Of a DNA stretch of 64,000 nt, positions 30,514-40,973 are shown piece after piece. A model generated the notes under the pieces. It was given only the letters and a program-made list of their open reading frames with translations, had not been told where the DNA came from and did no database searches. Source of the DNA: Cyanophora paradoxa. Taxonomy: Eukaryota; Glaucocystophyceae; Cyanophorales; Cyanophoraceae. A program made the position numbers and the translations under genes. Location: NCBI GenBank assembly GCA_004431415.1, contig QPMI01000602.1, forward strand, positions 124,001 to 188,000, written 5' to 3'. The stretch's first letter is position 1. The number at the start of each line of letters is the position of its first letter.

Positions 30514-33500
30514 ATGAAGGCGCGCAAGCAATCGGCTATGGATGCCATCGAAGAGGGCGCGACCAAGTTCGCGGGCCAGCTAGAGCGTGGCGCGGGCCAG
30601 ATGCTTGCCCACGTCGAAGAGGGAGCAACCAAGTTCGCGGGCCAGCTAGAGCGTGGGGCCGGCCAGATGCTTGCCCACGTAGGCGCTCTTCTGGTCGACC
30701 GGGAGAAAGTAGAGCCGATGGTGATGAAGCTCAGTCCGGTACGCCCGCCCGCTTATGCGTGGCCTGCGGCACCACCGACGCGCCCGCAGTACGTTCCGGA
30801 GTACTGCTTGAGACGATTCGCTACCGGAAAGCCTATGTGCGTACGCCGCGTTCGTCCGGAAGCCCGCGTTGACTTATCAACGACCTCAGGCGGGAGATGC
30901 CCGAACATGGGCAGTTGTTCGGAGGTGCAGATGCTTGAACGCTCGCTTGCTTGCGCAAGGGTGTACCGCGGCGCTAAACCGCGCCTTCGTCCGCAGCGAT
31001 TCTCTTCACTGACATCAGTGGGTTCACGCCCCTCTGCGAAAAGTTCGGGAAAATGGGCGCCGCTGGAGCTGAGCGTGTCCGCGACCACCTGAGTGCCTAC
31101 TTCGGCCGCCTTATTCCTATCATCGTGGGCCACGGAGGCGGTCCGCGTCCCAACTGAACCGACCGCGTTCGCCGCCCGCTGATGTCCGACGGTCCTCACA
31201 TGCGTAGATGTTATCAAGTTTGCTGGAGGTGCCGCGATGGAGGCCACTGCGCGTGTGCTAGCTGACACGCTTACCCAGACGCCCTCATTTCTCTCTTCTG
31301 GGGCAACGACGAGAGCGACCTGGCGCACTGCACGCTTAGTGCCACAGCCTGTGCATTGCAAGCTCTTTCTCAGCTATCAACATACGACGCGGACGGTGAG
31401 CCGGATCGAGTCATGGTATGCTGCCTTCGAGGCGAGCCCGGCGCAGGCGTTACCCTTCAAATGCACATCGGTGTCGGCGCTGGAAAGCTAAGCTATCTGT
31501 GCGTTGCTTTGCTCTTTGTCGCTGACCTAAAATGCTGACGAAGCGCGACTATCCAGCTACGTGGGCAGCACGAACAGGCGAGAGTTCCTTATTGCCGGCG
31601 ACGCGCTGACGCAGATCGCTTCTGCCGAGGCGGACGCGAAGTCCGCGCAAGATCCCCTCCTCTTCATCGAGAAGCCGGCCTCACCCCCTGCAGGTCGGGC
31701 GAGGTGTGCCTATCTCCGGAGGCGTGGCGACTCGTGCGCGGCCGCTGCCAGATGCGGCCCGTGTCGGGCTCGCAGAACATGATCGTCACGTCGATCATGG
31801 GCCCGCTGCCGGACTCGATCCGGTTCATACCGCGGGCGGAGGACATCCCAACCCCGATCGCCGCGGAGATGGAGCCCTGGTGGGCTCGGTAAGCTCGCAC
31901 GGCCCCCGCGCACCCGGCTGCTTTGCTATCTGAGTATAGCTGGGGTTGCCCCCCCTGGGTGCACAGGTACGCGGCCTGCTGGGGCTGCCGCACCTCCCGA
32001 GAGCCTCCCATCGACTCTGGCTTCATCCATTACGCGCGTCAGCTCTCGTGCGCCTTCCCGAGGCCTCCCGCCGCCCCCTCGCCGTTCGTCCTTCGAGGCC
32101 GCCGGGCGCAGGACGGACACGCTGGTGCACGTGCAAAGGGAGCTCGAGCGGTACGTCCCCTCGACAGTCCTCGTCAAGATGCGCACGGGGCAGGTGGGCC
32201 CGCCCCCGGCCCCCGCCCGCTGGCCGGCAGCGCGCGCGGGGCCTCAGGCACGTCTTGGGCGCAGTTCAAGTTCCTTGCCGAGCTGCGCGCCATCTCCGTC
32301 GTCTTCGTTTCCGTGCTCGGCCTCGACTACGACTCTGACGACGGTGATCCGCCCCGCCCCCGCCCCCGGCTGCGGCTCACACGGGGCGGTCGGCCTGGCA
32401 GGGCTGCGCCTCGCCAACTCGGCGGTGGCGGCGATGATCGAGGCGCTGGAGCAGTACGGCGGCTCCCTCCGCCAGTTCATCTCCGACGACAAGGGCTCCG
32501 GTGCGCGCGTGCCGGCGCGCCCGAGCGTTCGCAGCTGACCGCTGAGGTTTTCCCGGCAGTTCTCATCGGGATCTGGGGCCTGCCGCATGCGACGTACGAG
32601 GACAATCCGACGCGGGCGACGCTCTCCGCAATAGAAATCGGGCAGCGCCTCAAGAAGTTCTCCCTCGGCTGCTCCATCGGCGTGACGAGTGGGCGGGCCT
32701 TCTGTGGCACTGTCGGGAGCCCCATGCGGGTGCGCGGGCCGCCCGCGCCCTCGACCCAACCCAGGGGGGGCGCGCCGAGCCGAGCCGAGCCGGGGGCCGG
32801 GCCGCCAGATGGAGTACGCGGTCGTGGGGGACGTCGTGAACCTGTCTGCGCGCCTCATGTCCAACGCCAAGGGCGAGATGGGCAACATCCTCATCGACGA
32901 GGGTGCGCGCCGGCCCGGCCCGCCGAACTCGAATCCCCCCGCGCGCGCCGACGCCGCAGGGGGCGCGCAGCGACGTACACGGCGGCGAGCAGCAGCGTGA
33001 CGTGCAACCCGAAGGGCTCGATCAAGGTGAAGGGGAAGGAGCTGCCAATCAAAGTCTTCAACCCGCTCTTCAAGTACGCCGTCGGGCGTGGCGCCAGCAA
33101 CTCGGCCAGCGCCGCGAACCAGCGCAAGACTGCCCTCGTCGGGCGCAGCATAGAGGTCCCCTACCCCTCCCCGTCTGGGCGCCGGGGCCGGCCCTGACAT
33201 CCGGATGAAACAGGTGCAGCTGCTGAGCGAGGCGGCGAGCCGGCTGGTGCGGGAGCGGACGCACTTCCAGGGCCCGCGCGTGATCGTGGTGGAGGGCGAG
33301 TCGGGGGTGGGGAAGACGCGGCTGGTGCAGGAGGCGGTCGGGCTCGGCTCGGCGCACGGCAAGGAGGGCCGCTTCGTCTTCGACGCCTCGGCGACGGAGA
33401 TGGAGGCCGGCCAGCCGCTCGCCGTCTGGCGCCGCCTCTACTCCGCCATCGCCAACGAGCTCATGACCTCGCACGGCGGCGCCGCCGCCGCCGAGGCCGA

Positions 33501-35518
33501 GGCCGGGGCCGGGCCCGCCAAGGCCGGCTCCGCCAGCGGCGCCGCCGGCTCCCTCAAGAACCTCCAGTTCGTCTCCCAGATCAAGGCGAGCCGCCCAGCC
33601 GTCCCGCGCCCCACACCACCACCTCCGCCCCCCGCCTCTGATGCGTGCCGGTGGGGCGGGGCTGCAGGTGCGGACGCAGGGATGGATGGTGAACGTGAAG
33701 CGGCAGCGGTTCATGCAGCGGGTGGAGCAGCTGGGCGGGCGGGAGCTCGCGGAGCGCGTCTCGCTGCTGAACGGGCTGGTGCCCCTCGAGCTGCCCGAGT
33801 CCGAGGTGACGAAGAAGATGGCGGCGCGGAAGAGGCCCGAGGAGCTGCGGAGGCTGCTGGCGGACCTCACCGTCGCCCTCGCCGCGTACCTGCCGGTGAC
33901 GCTCATCATCGACGACGCGCACTGGATGGACGCTGAGAGCTGGGAGGTCCTCGAGGCCGTCATGAAGGCCTCCAAGAGCGTCCTCCTCGTCCTCGCCATG
34001 CGCGCCTGGAACGCCACGGCGCAGCGCAGCGTGCCCCCGCAGCTGCAGCGGTTCCTGCAGTCGGCGGGGCGGGGGGCGGACGGGGAGGCGCGGCGCGTGG
34101 CGCTGGCGCCGCTGGCGCGGGAGGACGTGCTGGCGATGATCGAGGACGCGCTGGCCGTCCGCGCCCTGCCGGAGACCTTCGCCTCGATGATCCTGCAGCG
34201 CGCCCAGGGCAACGCCTACTTCTCCCTCGAGCTCGCCTACGCGGCGCGCGACAAGGGCATCATCGAGATCCGCGACGCGCGCGCGACGATGTCCGCCTCG
34301 GCGGAGACCCTCTCCAACCTGGACGTGATCCTCCCGGCGACGCTGCAGGGGGTCATCTCCTCCCGCATCGACGGGCTGCCCCCCGGCCACCAGCTCGTCC
34401 TCAAGGTCGCCGCCTGCATCGGGCCCCAGTTCGAGTACGAGATCCTCCGCACCGTCTACCCCGTCGAGGCGGACAAGCCGGAGCTCCCGACCGTGATCGA
34501 GGCGCTCGAGGAGCGGGCCTTCATCGCGCGCGCCGCCAGCCCGCCCGAGGTCGCGCCGAGCCCCAAGACCCTCGTCGCCTCCATGCGCACGAAGCAGAGC
34601 AAGCTCGAAGGCGTCTCCTTCACGTTCTGCTCGACGCTCATCCGCGAGATCTGCTACGGGCAGCTCTCGCTCTCCAACCGGCGCGACCTCCACGCGGCGA
34701 TCGCCAGCGCGTACCGCGCCCTTTGCGAGAACGACGTGACCGCCGCCCGCCGCGCGGCGCTCTCCTTCCACGAGGCCAAGGCGGCGGACGAGATGCAGGG
34801 CACGCCGCCGGCCGAGACCAAGGAGAGGAGGCGGCCGGAGGGGCCGCGGCAGCCAGAGACGCCGCGGAGGGTGGCCGAGGTGGAGGAGGCACTGGCCGGG
34901 GGCGCGGCGCCGGCGGCGGGCGGGGCGGGCGGGGCGCAGACGAGGCGGCGGTCGACGCGGCCGGGCTCGGACCCGAGCGTCTGGCGCATGCCCCGTAGCG
35001 ACGAGCTGGTGTACGTGGAGAACCCGTACGGCTCGGGGCCTTCCGCCCTCCCGCCGGACCCGGCCCCGCTCCCCCCGCCGCCGCAGGCCCCGTATGCGCA
35101 CCCCGCATCGGTGCCCTCCTACGCTGGGGTCAGGCGGCCTCCGATCTCTATGCGGGGGATCCACGCGCCGGCGGAGGAGGGCCCGGACTCGCACCGGGGG
35201 CGGCGCCCCAGCGACCCCCACGCGGCGGACACGGTCGTCCGGCAGCGACCAGCGTCGGCACGCGATCCCACGCACTCGGGCAGCAGTACGAACCTCACCG
35301 CTAGCGGGGTGAGCGATGGCCCTCCCCTCCCCCTTGGGCAACTGCCTCCTCCCGCTCGCTCTGCTGACAGGATCGTTCGCTGCTGCAGAGTTGGGCCCCT
35401 CCTTCACGTATCTTCCGACCCCACGACTCCCTGCGATGAGAGAGGGGCAGCTGCTTCGGGCATGGGCTGTGTTTTTCGGAGGCTTTGCTGTGTTTCCTCG
35501 AAGCTAAGCTTTTTGTAG
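30514..35518 (+). CDS. Soluble-type (ADCY10-like) adenylyl cyclase
   Basis: Class III cyclase with the architecture of bicarbonate-regulated sAC: two cyclase domains, then a STAND-type NTPase. The N-terminus holds two copies of a 22-residue repeat (EEGATKFAGQLERGAGQMLA with HV). After YVPEYCLRRFATGKPM, C1 shows ILFTDISGFTPLCEKF and VIKFAGDALLALFWG, carrying both metal-binding Asp and the Lys of the sAC bicarbonate site. C2 shows LRAISVVFVSVLGLDYDSDD, FISDDKGS, IGIWGLPHATYEDNPTRATL and VVGDVVNLSARLMSN, supplying the Asn/Arg pair. The NTPase has Walker A EGESGVGKTRLVQEA and Walker B TLIIDDAHWMDAESW. The C-terminus is Pro/Arg-rich and stops at 35518, well short of the long helical tail of human sAC. 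Such enzymes couple CO2/HCO3- or Ca2+ to cAMP. Many introns up to about 33.66 kb, then one long exon. Confidence 0.9.
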
Positions 35519-35540
35519 TTTCTTTTAAGTTTAGTCGATG

Positions 35541-35717
35541 AGTTTAATGTAGCGCAGTGGTATAAGGTCGTGCTACGACCTCCCGGATTCCCGGGTTCGG
35601 TTCCTGCTGTTTCCGCTACGTTGTACTTCGAATCCCTGTGATTCCCGATACCGTGACTTGTATCCTCGTTGTGTACTACGAGTGGGCACGCCCACCGTAG
35701 ATCTTTTAAAAAAAAAA
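35541..35717 (+). mobile_element. tRNA-derived SINE-like element
   Basis: A Pol III A box (TAGCGCAGTGG, 35550-35560) is followed 33 bp later by a B box (GGTTCGGTTCC, 35594-35604). Between them is a perfect 5 bp stem with a 7-base loop (AGGTC-GTGCTAC-GACCT) like a tRNA anticodon arm reading GCT. The D and acceptor stems do not close, so it is not a functional tRNA. A tRNA-unrelated body follows and ends in 10 A residues (35708-35717). No clear target-site duplication is seen. It lies just past the cyclase stop. Confidence 0.5.
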
Positions 35718-35718
35718 G

Positions 35719-36132
35719 TGACGCGACTCGATTAGATTAACGCAATCGGAAACTTGAATGGTAAAGGCATCGATATCGCTCGACGCGTACGCCGGCTCGT
35801 GCGATTGTACTTGTACCGCGCGGCACGCATTCGCACGCCACGCGTACGTGTAGCGCTAGCTATAGCCGCCGAGCTGCCTGACCATTAGTAGCGCATGCGC
35901 ACTGCATAACGCGTACGCTATCTAGAGGTAGCGCTCATGACAACCCCAACTTGGAATTCGAAGGAGTTTAACGAGGGCCGCTCGTCCAGAAACCGCTTGG
36001 CATTTGTACCCCCGAGCCGCGCGGCCGGGGCGGATAAAAGCTCTTAGCGCGCCGGCCGATCAACCCTGAAGAGTGTCAAGACGCCGTGGCGGGAGCTTGT
36101 ATCGGCTCCATACCGGCAGCGGTTTGTTCCAG
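35719..36132. promoter_or_regulatory. Upstream region of the T1-kelch gene with TATA-like box
   Basis: Palindrome-rich (CGTACG, GCTATAGC, TCTAGA) from 35780 to 35935. A TATA-like GATAAAAG at 36033-36040 lies about 95 bp before the chosen start ATG 36133. No other gene seen. Confidence 0.4.
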
Positions 36133-37971
36133 ATGGCCGCGGATGCCCAAGAGCCGGCGACGCCGAGCAAGCGGCGGCGGCCCGGTAACGACGAGACGGG
36201 ACAGTCTCCGGCGCTTTTTCTGGAAACAGATGCGGCGCCGCCGCCGTTTGCACCCAGCTCTCGGGTGCGCCGTCTGGCGGCGGCGCGCAGATTCGGCCTC
36301 ACTTGCGGAACGCAGGGGTTCCAATTCCTTCCCACATGCACGTCGAGCGATCCTATGGAGGTCATTGAAGTGGGTGCGCGGTCCTCGCAACCTGAGCGTG
36401 AGTTGGAGCTCAACGCCGCCGCGCCGCGCAGATGCGGGAGGCACGATCTTTACTTCAACTCGTGGCACATTGTGCAGGTGAGAACGCCGGGTACTTCTCC
36501 CCGCCCCGTCTGCCCCCCTGAACTGGCGGCAGCGTGCCGGGGTCCCGGCTTGCGGCGGTGGTCGCAGGCAAGGTCGCGAGCCCGCGGCATAACTCGAGAA
36601 TCTTTCTGGACGTCGATCCCGGTCACTTCCGGATAGTGGTGCGCCCGTGCAGCGGTTTCGCTTCGCGCGTGGCTGACCAGTTTCCCCGCCACGCCCCGCA
36701 CCTTCGCCCTGCAGCTCAAGTGCGCGCCGTCCCCTCGTCAGATTCATGCCGCCGTCGCTGACTGGCCCGCAGCTGGCTCCGATACCCGTGCCCGCTGGAC
36801 AAGTGGGAGTTGGAGCCGGACCGCTCGGTGCTCCGCACCTTCGCGGCGCTGGGCCTGAGCCTGGAGGGCTACGGCATGGCGTCGTCGGCGCCGCGGCCGC
36901 TCACGGCGCGGCAGTCGGCCTCGTCGGCGAGCCCCTCGACGCCCTCGCCGGAGCCGGCCCTCGACGCCACCGTCTGCGTGATCGGCGGGCGCAACCGCGA
37001 GAACATCTTCGCCTCGATCGAGATGTACAAGGAGAGTGCCGGCTTCTGGAAGAACGCGGCGCCGACGCTCGCGGTGAGTCGCGAGGGCCACGCCTCGGTC
37101 GCCGTCGGGCCCAAGGTCTACACGCTGTGCGGGAGCCGCCGGATGCGCGGCTCCTCCTCCCCCGACGCCTTCCTCTCCTCCGTCGAGTGCTACGACTGCA
37201 GCTCCCACCAGTGGCTCTCCGTCCCGCCCCTCGCCACGCCCCGCTACGGCCTCGCCGCCGCCGCCCTCGGCACCACGATCTTTGCGATGGGCGGCTGGAA
37301 CGGGCGCGAGGTCACTGACAGCGTGGAGATCTTCGACGAGGGCTCGCAGTCGTGGCGCGCGGGGCCCTCCCTGCTCGAGCCCTCGGCTGGCCTGGGCGCC
37401 GTCGCCCTCGGCGGGCGCGTCTGGGCAGCCGGCGGGGGCCACCGGGGGCGCCCGACGTCGGACACGGTGCAGTTCTTCGACCCGGAGAAGGCGAAGTGGC
37501 TGGGCGGGGCGCCGATGCAGGTGCCGCGCGCCTCGCACGGGCTGGTGGCGCACGAGAACTGCCTCTACTCCTTCGGGGGCCTCTCGGGGGACGCCGAGTC
37601 GGCCGTCACCGAGTTTCTCGACGTGCGCGTCGGCCAGTGGCAGTTCCTCGGCCGCCTCGCCCTCGCCCGCCGCTGCCTCCAGGTCCCCGCCCCCGCCCGT
37701 TGCACTCGCCTCGGCCCTCCCCTCACCGCCCCTCCCCCGCAGGGCGCCGTCATCGCCGGCCGCCTCATGGCCATCGCCGGCTACGATGGGCAGTCGTGCG
37801 TGCCGCCACGGCCGCCCCGCGCGCCCGCCGCGCCGGCGCCGATCCGGCCGGCCGCCCCGCAGGTACCTGGACTGCTGCGAGCTCTTCGACGTGCCAGCGG
37901 GCAAGTGGCGCAAGGGCGCCCCCCTCTGCGACGCCCGCGGCGCCTTCTCCGCCGTCACCCTCGTCGCCTAG
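36133..37971 (+). CDS. T1/BTB-kelch protein
   Basis: Start ATG 36133 (MAADAQEPATPSKRRRPGND); an in-frame ATG at 36073 is an alternative. A T1 (KCTD-like) BTB domain is spread over three exons: HDLYFNSWHIVQ, then VPGSRLAAVVAGKVASPRHN with RIFLDVDPGHFRIVV, then WLRYPCPLDKWELEPDRSVL and LGLSLEGY. Five to six kelch blades follow: CVIGGRNRENIFASIEMYKE, VYTLCGSRRMRG, IFAMGGWNGREVTDSVEIFD, VWAAGGGHRGRPTSDTVQFF, YSFGGLSGDAESAVTEFLDV and, after two more introns, LMAIAGYDGQ and DCCELFDVPAGKWRKGAPLC. Stop at 37971. Such proteins are typically substrate adaptors of cullin-3 ubiquitin ligases: T1 oligomerises or binds cullin, and the propeller binds the client. Which client cannot be inferred. Confidence 0.82.
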
Positions 37972-38056
37972 TGCAACCCACGTCGCCTAGTGTGCTTAGT
38001 TGTACCCTTCCCAAACGTTACCAGCTTAGTTTGTGGCATAATTTCAAGCATTTCCA

Positions 38057-38062
38057 AATAAA
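38057..38062 (+). terminator. Polyadenylation signal AATAAA
   Basis: 86 bp after the T1-kelch stop. The rest of 37972-38402, between converging genes, shows no gene. Confidence 0.6.
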
Positions 38063-38402
38063 TTAAAACCATTTCGAAACTGCTGAACCGCCGGGCCGAG
38101 TACCTGCCCCAGCTGCAGCACCTTCGCTGCGAGACTCATGATCACACGCGGCGCAATTGACCACATTCGTATATATAGCTGTATACTCAGTGACTGAACA
38201 AAGGTGTCTATGCACTGAACAAAATGTACATCCATGACCAGGATTCCCGGAGCCCCTCGCCGGAATTTGGAGCGGCTGGTCCGTCGGCGGTGTGTGCGCG
38301 CGCTGTTGCACCGGGGCGCGGTGTTGAGGACGGCTGGCCGGCCCGTCCCGCGGGCCCGGGGCACGAGGTGCCGGCCGGCCCGGCCATCCGGCACCTGGGG
38401 CC

Positions 38403-39727
38403 TCACGCAGGGGGCATGGCGTCGAGGCACGCCTTGAGCTCGGCGATCAGGTCCTGCACGTCCTCGATGCCCACCTGCCCGCCCGACCCGGTCGCGGCTC
38501 GAAGCAGGGGCCGGGCCGTGGCTCGGGGGTGGGCGCACGGAGAGGCGGATGAGCGTGTCGTCGATGCCGAGCTGCGCCCGCACCTGCCGGGCCGGCGGTG
38601 AGAGCCCCCCAACCGCAAGCCAAGCGATTCTCGCAAGGCACGTGCCTCGGGGGGCACGGAGGCGTGGGTCATGGTGGCGGGGTGCTCGATGAGCGACTCC
38701 ACGCCCCCGAGGCTCTCTGCCAGCGCGATCAGGCGGCAGCGCTCCAAAAAGGCCCGCGCCTGTGCGGCCACGGAGGTCCCGTCAGACCCGGCCCGCGCTC
38801 AAGCGAGATCTCTCGAGGGAAGGCCGAGGCGAGCCTGCGCCATGCCGCCCTTGACGAAGAACGTGATCTGCAGCGTCGGCGCGGGCCGGTACCCCCGTCA
38901 CGCGAGAAGCGGGGGGCGGCCGCAGGGGGAGGGGCCGTGCGCGCGCCATGCCCCCGAAGGAGCGCATCTGGCGGCTCGCCAGCGCGTGCTGCGGGTGGCT
39001 CGCCAGCCCGGGGTACGTCACCCGCTTCACCTGATCGCGAGAGCGGGCGCGCCTCAGCCGGGGCAACCGGGGGGGCACGCCGGGGGCAGCGGGCCTTGGG
39101 GTGTGCCTTGGAGGGGCCAGCCGATAGATCGGAGCATGCAGGCGTTAGCGCTAGCGCTTGCGCTTAGCGAAGGTCGGCCGACCTCGAGGAAGGCGGCGAC
39201 GGCCAAAGCGTTGCGCTCGTGCTCCCGCATCCGCACGTGGAGCGTCTTCAGGCCTGCCGCCCGCCCGGCGCTCGCACGGCCAGCGGGTTGAAGAGGGGGG
39301 CAGGGGAGGAGGAGGACGCGCCCCGCATGGCGAGGAAGCAGTCGAAGGGGGAGAGGATCGCCCCGATGCCGTTCTGCGGGCGGCGCTCTGACGAGAAGCG
39401 CAGAAGAGGACGGGGGCGAGGGCGGGGGCGGCTGGCGGGGCGGGCCTGGAGGAACTTGAGCCGCTCGTGGAGCTTCTCGTCGCTCGTCACCAGGCAGCCC
39501 CCGATCACTGCCCCGCGCCCCGCCCCGCCCCGCCCCGCCATCAGCTCCGCCCCGCCCGGCTCAGCCCGTCCATTCGGCGCTCGCGTGCACCGTCCGAGTG
39601 GCCCTGCGCGCGCCCCGGTCAGTCGCTCGCCCTTTCAGCGTCCAAGCGATCCAACGGGGGTACGCGCGTTGATGTATTTGGAGACCTGTCCGACCTCTGA
39701 GTCTCAGCGAGCGCTAGCGCGAGCGCG

Positions 39728-39766
<39 letters not shown>

Positions 39767-40894
39767 GGAGTGCATGACGATGCTCGCGCCGTGCTCCAAC
39801 GGCTGCTGCCCATACGGGCTGCGCATGCCGGCCGCACCGCGCGCTGAGTTCTGGCGGCGCGGCACGGCGACGCCCGGCTACAGGCGGACCTCATGAAGGT
39901 GTTGTCGACGACGAGGATGGCGCCCGTACCCTCCAGCGCCCGCGCCACCGCCGCGATGTCCACTAGCTGCGCCCTCGCCCGGGGCCGGCGCCCGATCCGG
40001 TCAGCCATGGCCAGGCCCGCCTCCAGGCCCTGGCGCGGGGCCTTCTTTTCCTCGCCTTCAGCGTGGGGTTCGTCGGTGTCTCGATCCAGACCATCCTCGT
40101 GTCTGGCGTCATGGCCTACCCGGCCCGACCCCGGCTTGGCTCTTAGAGCTGTCGCGTGCGGTTCCGCGGCGGCCGGCGCGCTCGCCTTGCGGACGTCGAC
40201 GGCGTCGTCCATGGGGATGAAGTCGAAGCGGACGCCCATGGGCGCCGCGATGCGCCGGAAGTACCGCTGCGTGCCCCCGTACACGTCGTCCACCACCAGG
40301 ACGTGGTCGCCGCTCTGCAGGGCGCGCGCGCGCGTGCGAGAGCTCGGCGCACAAGGAGGGGTCGTGGTGCGGCGCGCGCGGTGGACCTTCAAGAGGTGCA
40401 CGATAGTCGTTGTACACGCTAGGCCGCTGCTGAACGCAAGTCCAAACCTGCCCTTCTCCAGGGCCGCTATGCACTCCTCAAACGCCTGGCGCGTCGGGTT
40501 CCCCGATCGGCTGTAGTCATAGCCGGCATGGACGCCGGGACCGGCTTGCCGGAATGTTGTTGACAGCGAAACCGGCGGGATCTGCGGCGAAAATGAATGG
40601 GACTAAGCTATTTGCAGACCCTGCTGACGAAGCCTGAGCTCGCGCTGATGCAGCGCGGCCAAAGTCGCCGTCCCGTCAATGGCGCCGCGGCGCACCACGG
40701 CGCCAGTGCGAGGATCCGGCGGCTGTCCCGCGTGGATCGCGAGCGTGCCGAAGCCGAGCGAGCCGAGGTCAATCTCGTGCGGCGCGTCTGCGTGGCGCGC
40801 GGAGTCCGGTCAGGGGATTGGTCCGAGGCAGGACGCGCTGTATTTGTGCCCTACATGCACCCGGGTGCATGTACGCACCATGAACATGTGCCAT
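38403..40894 (-). CDS. Cystathionine gamma-lyase-like PLP enzyme
   Basis: Cys/Met-metabolism PLP family. Start ATG 40894 (MAHVH, then an intron, then DAPHEIDLGSLGFGTLAIHA and GQPPDPRTGAVV). Then IPPVSLSTTFRQ, GYDYSRSGNPTRQAFEECIA, RFGLAFSSGLACTTTIVHLL, DHVLVVDDVYGGTQRYFRRI, TGAILVVDNTFM, RSPYGQQPLEHGASIVMHS, VSKYINAR (Lys is the predicted Schiff base), VIGGCLVTSDEKLHERLKFL, GIGAILSPFDCFLAMRG, LKTLHVRMREHERNALAVAA, VTYPGLASHPQHALASRQMR, LIALAESLGGVESLIEHPAT and RAQLGIDDTLIRLSV. The end is EDVQDLIAELKACLDAMPPA at 38403. Closest in motif order to CTH; cystathionine gamma-synthase or beta-lyase activity cannot be excluded. No transit peptide, so probably cytosolic. One intron carries a 34-base C run right after its donor. 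Confidence 0.88.
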
Positions 40895-40973
40895 TTTTGA
40901 GGGCGGAGAGACTCAGGGGGAACGTCCCGCTATGAGGGGTACGGGTACAGCAGTCAGGGGATATTCCATCAAA
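40895..40973. promoter_or_regulatory. Bidirectional promoter, CTH-like gene / hemE
   Basis: Only 79 bp lie between the two coding starts. It is AT-richer than its surroundings. No consensus box recognised. Confidence 0.5.

Noticed and set aside
33581-35407. Very long antisense open frame opposite the adenylyl cyclase
   Set aside because: It mirrors the GC-rich coding strand, is Arg/Gly/Asp-rich and low in complexity, and has no family motif. The plus strand has clear Walker motifs and cyclase domains.
35541-35615. Candidate tRNA-Ser(GCT) gene
   Set aside because: Only the anticodon arm and the A/B boxes fit; the acceptor and D stems do not pair and an A tail follows, so a SINE is the better reading.
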